Positions 7,515 to 11,494 of a DNA stretch of 11,494 nt are shown one piece after another. The position numbers and the translations under genes are program-made. Within the stretch, counting starts at the first letter, position 1. Every line of letters starts with the position of its first letter. The notes beneath the pieces were generated by a model. The model had not been told where the DNA came from. It saw only the letters and a program-made list of their open reading frames with translations, and did not search any database. The stretch is from Gemmataceae bacterium (lineage in GTDB: Bacteria > Planctomycetota > Planctomycetia > Gemmatales > Gemmataceae): assembly GCA_025056835.1 (NCBI GenBank), contig JANWVS010000020.1, positions 1 through 11,494 on the forward strand, in the 5' to 3' direction.

Positions 7515-8711
7515 ATGAACAAGCTCACCGCTCTGGTGTTGGCCGTTGCCCTGCCGGTCTCCTTTGCCGCCGCGGAAACGTGCTTGTCGCCGTTTATCAA
7601 GCGGCTCGATCGGCCGGAAAAGTTTCTGTACGTCTGGTGCGTCGATGCCGACGCCAAGGACCACGATTTCCTGGCGGTCATTGATGTCGATAAGCAATCG
7701 CCGACGTACGGCAAGATCACGTACCAACTCGACGTCGGCTCCGCCGGCAACGAGACGCACCACTTCGGGTTTACCGACGACCGTACGCACATCTGGGGAC
7801 TGTCGCTGTTTTCCAACCGCGTCTTCCTGATCGACGTGGCTAGCGACCCGGCCCGGCCGAAGCTGGTGAAAGTGCTCGAAAATCCCGGCGCCGAGGCGGG
7901 CTTCGCTTCGCCCCACACCCCGTACGCCCTGCCCGGCCGCATGTTGATCAGCTTCCTCAGCGCCAAGGACGGCGGCCTGCCCACCGGCCTGGCCGAGTTC
8001 ACCAACGACGGCCAATTCATTCGGAAGATCCCGTTCCCCGCCGAGGCCCCCTATGGTTACGACGTCGCCATCAACCCGCGCCGCAATCGCATGGCGACTT
8101 CGCAGTTCACCTATTTCAACAATTACAAGAAGCCCTTGGCGGAGATGGACTTCAAGGCCTTCGGCAGCGAAGTGCTGATCTGGGACTTTCGCGAGCGCAA
8201 ATTACTACAACGGCTCAAGACCGGCGGCAGCCCGCTCGAATGCCGCTGGGCGCTCCAGGAGGAGGCCAACCACGGCTACACGAATTGCCTGCTCGAGCAC
8301 TCGATCTGGGTCTGGGAAGGCCAGCCGGACGGCACTTACCAGGCGCGCAAATTGTGCGATACCGGCAAGCTTCCCGCCGATCTCCGCCAATCGCCCGACG
8401 ATAAGTACCTCTTTGTCAGCTGCTTTGGCTCCGATGAAATCCAGCAATGGGACGTCAGCGACTTAAAAAAGCCGCGCTTGCACAGTACGCTTAAGCCGGG
8501 CGTTCATCCGAACATGATGCACATCACCAACGACGGCAAGCGGATGTACATTTCCAATTCGTTGCTTAGCACCGCCGACCGGACGCAAGATTTTTGGATC
8601 AAGCTCGCGCATATCACTCCGGAAGGCATGAAACTCGACGAGAGCTTCCACGTCGATTTGACCAAGCTCAAGACCGGCGCCGCCCGCGGCCATGACCTTC
8701 TCTTGAACTGA
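7515..8711 (+). CDS. Exported SBP56 family protein (selenium-binding/methanethiol oxidase-like)
   Basis: 398 residues from the ATG at 7515. GGAG at 7504-7507 favours this over a TTG at 7500. A signal peptide is evident: MNK, a hydrophobic core, then FAAA|ET (cleavage about residue 20), placing the protein in the periplasm. The body matches the SBP56 beta-propeller family: FLYVWCVDADAKDHDFLAVIDVD (about 37-60), THHFGF (His82-His83), PHTPY (His134), YGYDVAINPRRNRM, VLIWDF, PDDKYLFVSCFGSDEIQQWDVSD, DGKRMYISNSL, and GHDLLLN at the end. Some bacterial members (MtoX) are periplasmic copper enzymes that oxidise methanethiol to formaldehyde, H2S and H2O2, so that is the leading hypothesis. It is shorter than the human protein (472 residues), lacking the insert before the DGKRMY strand. 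It has Gly where human Cys57, the proposed selenium site, would be. The ligand and activity are therefore unproven. Confidence 0.88.
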   Translation: MNKLTALVLAVALPVSFAAAETCLSPFIKRLDRPEKFLYVWCVDADAKDHDFLAVIDVDKQSPTYGKITYQLDVGSAGNETHHFGFTDDRTHIWGLSLFSNRVFLIDVASDPARPKLVKVLENPGAEAGFASPHTPYALPGRMLISFLSAKDGGLPTGLAEFTNDGQFIRKIPFPAEAPYGYDVAINPRRNRMATSQFTYFNNYKKPLAEMDFKAFGSEVLIWDFRERKLLQRLKTGGSPLECRWALQEEANHGYTNCLLEHSIWVWEGQPDGTYQARKLCDTGKLPADLRQSPDDKYLFVSCFGSDEIQQWDVSDLKKPRLHSTLKPGVHPNMMHITNDGKRMYISNSLLSTADRTQDFWIKLAHITPEGMKLDESFHVDLTKLKTGAARGHDLLLN

Positions 8712-8750
8712 ATAGAGCCATAACGGTGGACCCGCCTTTTAGACCGGATT

Positions 8751-8783
8751 GCGCTGGCAGCGTGTAGGCGGAGCGACCAGCGC
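8751..8783. repeat. Imperfect hairpin in the SBP56/surface-protein spacer
   Basis: A 7-bp inverted repeat GCGCTGG / CCAGCGC encloses a 19-base loop, 39 bases after the SBP56 stop. There is no T run, so it is a weak terminator candidate. It shares the string GGAGCGA with the dyad cluster at 4407-4439. The remainder of the 143-base spacer 8712-8854 shows no clear promoter. Confidence 0.3.
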
Positions 8784-8854
8784 TTGTCGGCGTTTGCGCC
8801 GGCCAGGGAAGTTGCATCGTCGGCGGTATTTTTTGCTCTGCAAGGGAGGATGTG

Positions 8855-10777
8855 ATGACGTCTCGTCGTCGTTACCGATTGTGCTGTGAACCACTCGAAG
8901 ATCGCCTGGCGCCGGCCGGCAACGTTACCGTGGCGCCCTTGAGTAGAACAGGAGACTTGCGCATCAGCGGTGACGACGCCAACAATCATATCCGTATCGA
9001 CCTGACGCCGGCGACCGACACAACTCCGGCCCGCATCACCGTGAGCAGCGGCGACGACCCGACGCAGATCAACGGCTCCGCCATCAACCCGACCGTCATT
9101 GATCTTCCAGCCACGGGCCTGAGGAACCTGGTAATCGACATGGGAGCTGCCAACGCCACTGTTAACGGCCAGGTCTTCGCGGCCACTGATTTTGTCACGA
9201 TTCAGGGCGACCTCGGCGTCCCCATCCAGGGGACCTTGACCATTCAAGGGCTTTTCGACGGTGCCGTCGCCCTGCGCTCGGTCAGAGTCAACGGCGCCGC
9301 TACGCTGAAGTTCGGCAACGGACCGCCGGGTGGCCAGAATATCGGCCAATCCGCGGCTTTGGTCACCGATTGTCGTCTCGGACCACTGAGCATTACCACG
9401 GGCAACAACGCCGATGTCATCGAGCTGAGGAACAGCATTTTCCGCGGTGCCGTTACCATCAAGACTAGCGGCGGCGACGATCAGGTGAACGTCTTGGGCG
9501 ACTACCAGCCTTCCGGGAACGTATTGGTCGACGCCCCGACGATCAGCGGCAGTGTCACAGTGGAAACAGGCGCCGACGACGACAACATCGTCGTCGAACG
9601 CCATTTCATAGCCGGTGCCGTTTCGCTCAAGGCCGGTCCAGCCGCGAACGATCTCCTCCAGCTGATCCGGTTGGCTCACTGCGTCGTCGGCATTTCCGCC
9701 AACCTGGTCCAGAGTTCCAAGATCAAGGCTGCGGAGGCTGCGCTCTCCGCCGACGGCGTCGTGCTGTCGGCGGATGGCCGGCTCGTCCGCGGCCGAGACA
9801 CCGTGCAGGTGGAAGACGTGATCACGGGTAAGGGGCTGACGATTGCCACCAAAGTTAGCAACGATCTCGTCTTTGTGGAGAATACTTACGTCGGCCGGGC
9901 CGCAGCCGCCAAGCTGACCATCACGACCGGCGACGGCAACGACGCCGTTCATGGCAACGGCACGGTCGACCGGGACCACGTGGTTCGTCCACAAGACCAG
10001 TCCGGCGCCGGCGACGACGGCAACCGTGTCAACGGCACGACCACGATCGACGTCGGCAACGGCGACGATCAAGTCCTCGTCGGCACCGAACAGCTCACCG
10101 GCCGCCATCGTTTCCAAGGCGCGACGTCGATCGGCCTGGGCGAGGGGAACAACACGCTGGCCTTGCTCGGCGCCTTGACCGGCACCAGCGCCGCTACCTT
10201 TGCATCCACCACCACCTTCGAGGGCGACCTGACGGTCAACGGCGGCAACGGCTTCGAAGGAATCCTGGCCATCGGCACCGTCATGCGTAGGAAGATGACG
10301 CTTAACCTCAAGGCCGGCGAAAGTATCGTTGCCGCGACGAACTCCGCGCTCCTGGGGGCTTTCAGCATGGCCGCCCCGGGCGGTCGCAGCATAGTTGGTC
10401 TTGGCGCCACCGAACTCGGTTCCCTCGCGGCGCAAAATTTCCTCGGCGGCGCTGTAACGATCACCACCGGCGCGGGCAACGAGTACGTCGAGGTGCGAAA
10501 CGCTACCATCATCGGCGCTGTGAAGTTGACTTTGACGGCCGGGCGAGACCAGGTCCTCGTCGCGAACTCCGACGTCAATCAACAAACGGCGGCGATCAAC
10601 GGCGGCGGCCTTCCGGAAAACAACCGCGGCTCGGTCAACGGCACCGACTTGGCTGTCCTCGGCGCCCCCGGCTTTTCACCCGGCGGCGTTGATGCCGACT
10701 TCGGGCAGGTGGTGGACGACGCCGTCGATGCGGTCTTCGGCGACATCCTTGACGCCATCCGGGGCTTGTTCCCGTAA
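8855..10777 (+). CDS. Planctomycete surface-type protein with LEDRLAPA N-terminus and RTX-like beta repeats
   Basis: 640 residues from the ATG at 8855. GGGAGG at 8844-8849 is well spaced for it, while a GTG three bases earlier is too close. The N-terminus is basic (TSRRRYRL), then CCEPLEDRLAPAG, the conserved motif starting many large planctomycete extracellular proteins; there is no classical hydrophobic signal core. The rest is a succession of short beta strands separated by Gly/Asp turns. At least seven turn-strand units are recognisable: TGNNADVIEL, SGGDDQVNVL, GADDDNIVVE, GDGNDAVHGNG, GNGDDQVLVG, TGAGNEYVEV and AGRDQVLVAN. Several approach the RTX consensus GGxGxDxUx. This suggests a beta-helix or solenoid, possibly calcium-binding. 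A short amphipathic segment (DDAVDAVFGDILDAIRGLF) closes the protein. No enzymatic motif was found. The likely location is the cell surface or outside; the function is unknown. Confidence 0.88.
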   Translation: MTSRRRYRLCCEPLEDRLAPAGNVTVAPLSRTGDLRISGDDANNHIRIDLTPATDTTPARITVSSGDDPTQINGSAINPTVIDLPATGLRNLVIDMGAANATVNGQVFAATDFVTIQGDLGVPIQGTLTIQGLFDGAVALRSVRVNGAATLKFGNGPPGGQNIGQSAALVTDCRLGPLSITTGNNADVIELRNSIFRGAVTIKTSGGDDQVNVLGDYQPSGNVLVDAPTISGSVTVETGADDDNIVVERHFIAGAVSLKAGPAANDLLQLIRLAHCVVGISANLVQSSKIKAAEAALSADGVVLSADGRLVRGRDTVQVEDVITGKGLTIATKVSNDLVFVENTYVGRAAAAKLTITTGDGNDAVHGNGTVDRDHVVRPQDQSGAGDDGNRVNGTTTIDVGNGDDQVLVGTEQLTGRHRFQGATSIGLGEGNNTLALLGALTGTSAATFASTTTFEGDLTVNGGNGFEGILAIGTVMRRKMTLNLKAGESIVAATNSALLGAFSMAAPGGRSIVGLGATELGSLAAQNFLGGAVTITTGAGNEYVEVRNATIIGAVKLTLTAGRDQVLVANSDVNQQTAAINGGGLPENNRGSVNGTDLAVLGAPGFSPGGVDADFGQVVDDAVDAVFGDILDAIRGLFP

Positions 10778-10781
10778 GCCG

Positions 10782-10813
10782 CTTCACAGGGCAACGACTT
10801 CACAGGGCGACGG
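10782..10813. repeat. 16-base tandem duplication at the 3' end of the oxidoreductase gene
   Basis: Two adjacent 16-base units beginning CTTCACAGGGC (10782-10797 and 10798-10813) match at 14 of 16 positions. The right copy contains the last codons and stop of the minus-strand oxidoreductase. The left copy occupies most of the 22-base gap between the two convergent genes. It looks like a local slippage duplication. Confidence 0.7.
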
Positions 10814-11494
10814 CGCGGCCCGTCTGGACCGACTCGATTTCGCGATGGCACATCACCAGGGCGTCGCGCGCCAGTTGACCGCTGAGCAGATCCGGTTCCC
10901 TTCCGGCTGCGATGCCGTCCACGGCCGCTTGCAATTCCAAGGTGAAGGCGGTGGTTGCGTCGTCGCCGCCGGCGAGCCGGGGGTGTTCGGTCTGGCCGTC
11001 GGCCGTCAGGACGGTCAAGGGACAAGTGCCCGATTCATACACCAGGGTCGCTCGTTCAAGGTAAATTTCATAGCCGTGGACGAACGGTCTGCCTTTCATG
11101 GCCACGGCGCCGGAAGAGCAGGTGATGGCAGGGCCGCCGGGACCATAGAGGTAGCTGGTCGTCAAATAGTCGACGGAGCCATTGGCGATCACGCCGGTCG
11201 AAAATACTTGACGCGGCACGCCGGCGACCAAGCCGATGAAATGCGTATCGTGGATGTGCAGATCGACGGCCGGACCGCCCGTCTTGCTGGCGTCGCCGAT
11301 CTCGGCGGACCAGTCCGGCTTGCTGATGACGCGCTTGAAATGGCCGCCGAGCAGGCGACCGTGGCGACCGCTGCGAATGGCCTCGGCGGCGAAGGCGAAT
11401 TCGGGGAAAAACGGCAGGACGTGGGCGACCATCAAGAGGCGGTTGGCCGTGCGGGCGGCGGCAACCATGGCATCGGCGTCCTGGGTGTCCAGGG
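10800..11494 (-). CDS. Gfo/Idh/MocA family oxidoreductase (5' part beyond window)
   Basis: 230 codons plus stop are present. The frame is open to the right edge, so the N-terminal NAD(P)-binding Rossmann domain with its GxGxxG motif is mostly outside. The visible part starts in the end of that domain (DADAMVAAARTANRLLMVAHVLPFFPEF, seen at about 11390-11489), where family members have a conserved region following the catalytic Lys motif. The C-terminal alpha/beta domain follows. GGPAVDLHIHDTHFI corresponds to the conserved Asp-x3-His segment used for substrate binding and catalysis. Members oxidise or reduce sugars, inositols and related polyols with NAD(P); planctomycetes carry many paralogues, and the substrate cannot be named here. 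The gene converges on the beta-repeat protein with a 22-base gap. The ATG at 11468 is internal, not the true start. Confidence 0.9.
   Translation of the reverse strand, partial: LDTQDADAMVAAARTANRLLMVAHVLPFFPEFAFAAEAIRSGRHGRLLGGHFKRVISKPDWSAEIGDASKTGGPAVDLHIHDTHFIGLVAGVPRQVFSTGVIANGSVDYLTTSYLYGPGGPAITCSSGAVAMKGRPFVHGYEIYLERATLVYESGTCPLTVLTADGQTEHPRLAGGDDATTAFTLELQAAVDGIAAGREPDLLSGQLARDALVMCHREIESVQTGRAVAL

Noticed and set aside
8504..10585. A 693-codon minus-strand open frame opposite the beta-repeat protein
   Set aside because: It is antisense to a gene with a good ribosome site and clear family motifs. Its translation has no recognisable domain and reflects Gly/Asp/Val-rich codons read backwards.

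Overview
The window looks like chromosomal DNA of a planctomycete. It is GC-rich with long spurious open frames on both strands. It encodes two protein types that are hallmarks of that phylum: a DUF1559 pseudopilin-like protein, and a protein whose N-terminus carries the motif CEPLEDRLAPA. No phage, transposon, CRISPR array, tRNA or rRNA is visible. The phylum assignment is an inference from these families, and I cannot name a genus.

Left third (1-4267, all minus strand). A secreted alpha/beta-hydrolase (2207-4267) is followed closely by a membrane-anchored M28 metallopeptidase that resembles glutaminyl cyclases (1089-2156); these two probably form an operon. Next comes a DUF1559 pseudopilin-like gene (1-981), which loses only its last few codons at the window edge. 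It has its own textbook promoter, TTGACA-17-GATAAC. All three products are predicted to be exported or membrane-anchored.

Middle (4268-8711, plus strand). A 226-base divergent spacer leads into a two-gene ABC-exporter module: a MacA/HlyD-type periplasmic adaptor (4494-5837) whose stop codon overlaps the start of a MacB/FtsX-type permease (5834-7078). No ATP-binding subunit is present here. A hairpin at 7110-7127 may end this transcript. Two more plus-strand genes follow: a small BFD-like [2Fe-2S] protein (7181-7477), and a signal-peptide-bearing member of the SBP56 selenium-binding/methanethiol oxidase family (7515-8711).

Right third (8712-11494). A 640-residue planctomycete surface-type protein built from Asp/Gly-rich, RTX-like beta repeats (8855-10777, plus) converges on the 3' part of a Gfo/Idh/MocA oxidoreductase (10800-11494, minus, cut by the window edge). 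The 22-base gap between them contains a duplicated copy of the oxidoreductase gene's last bases.

I did not find a clear undescribed multi-gene system. The items most worth checking are the adaptor-permease pair lacking an ATPase, the short exported SBP56 protein next to a 2Fe-2S protein, the glutaminyl-cyclase-like M28 enzyme, and the beta-repeat protein that lacks a classical signal peptide.
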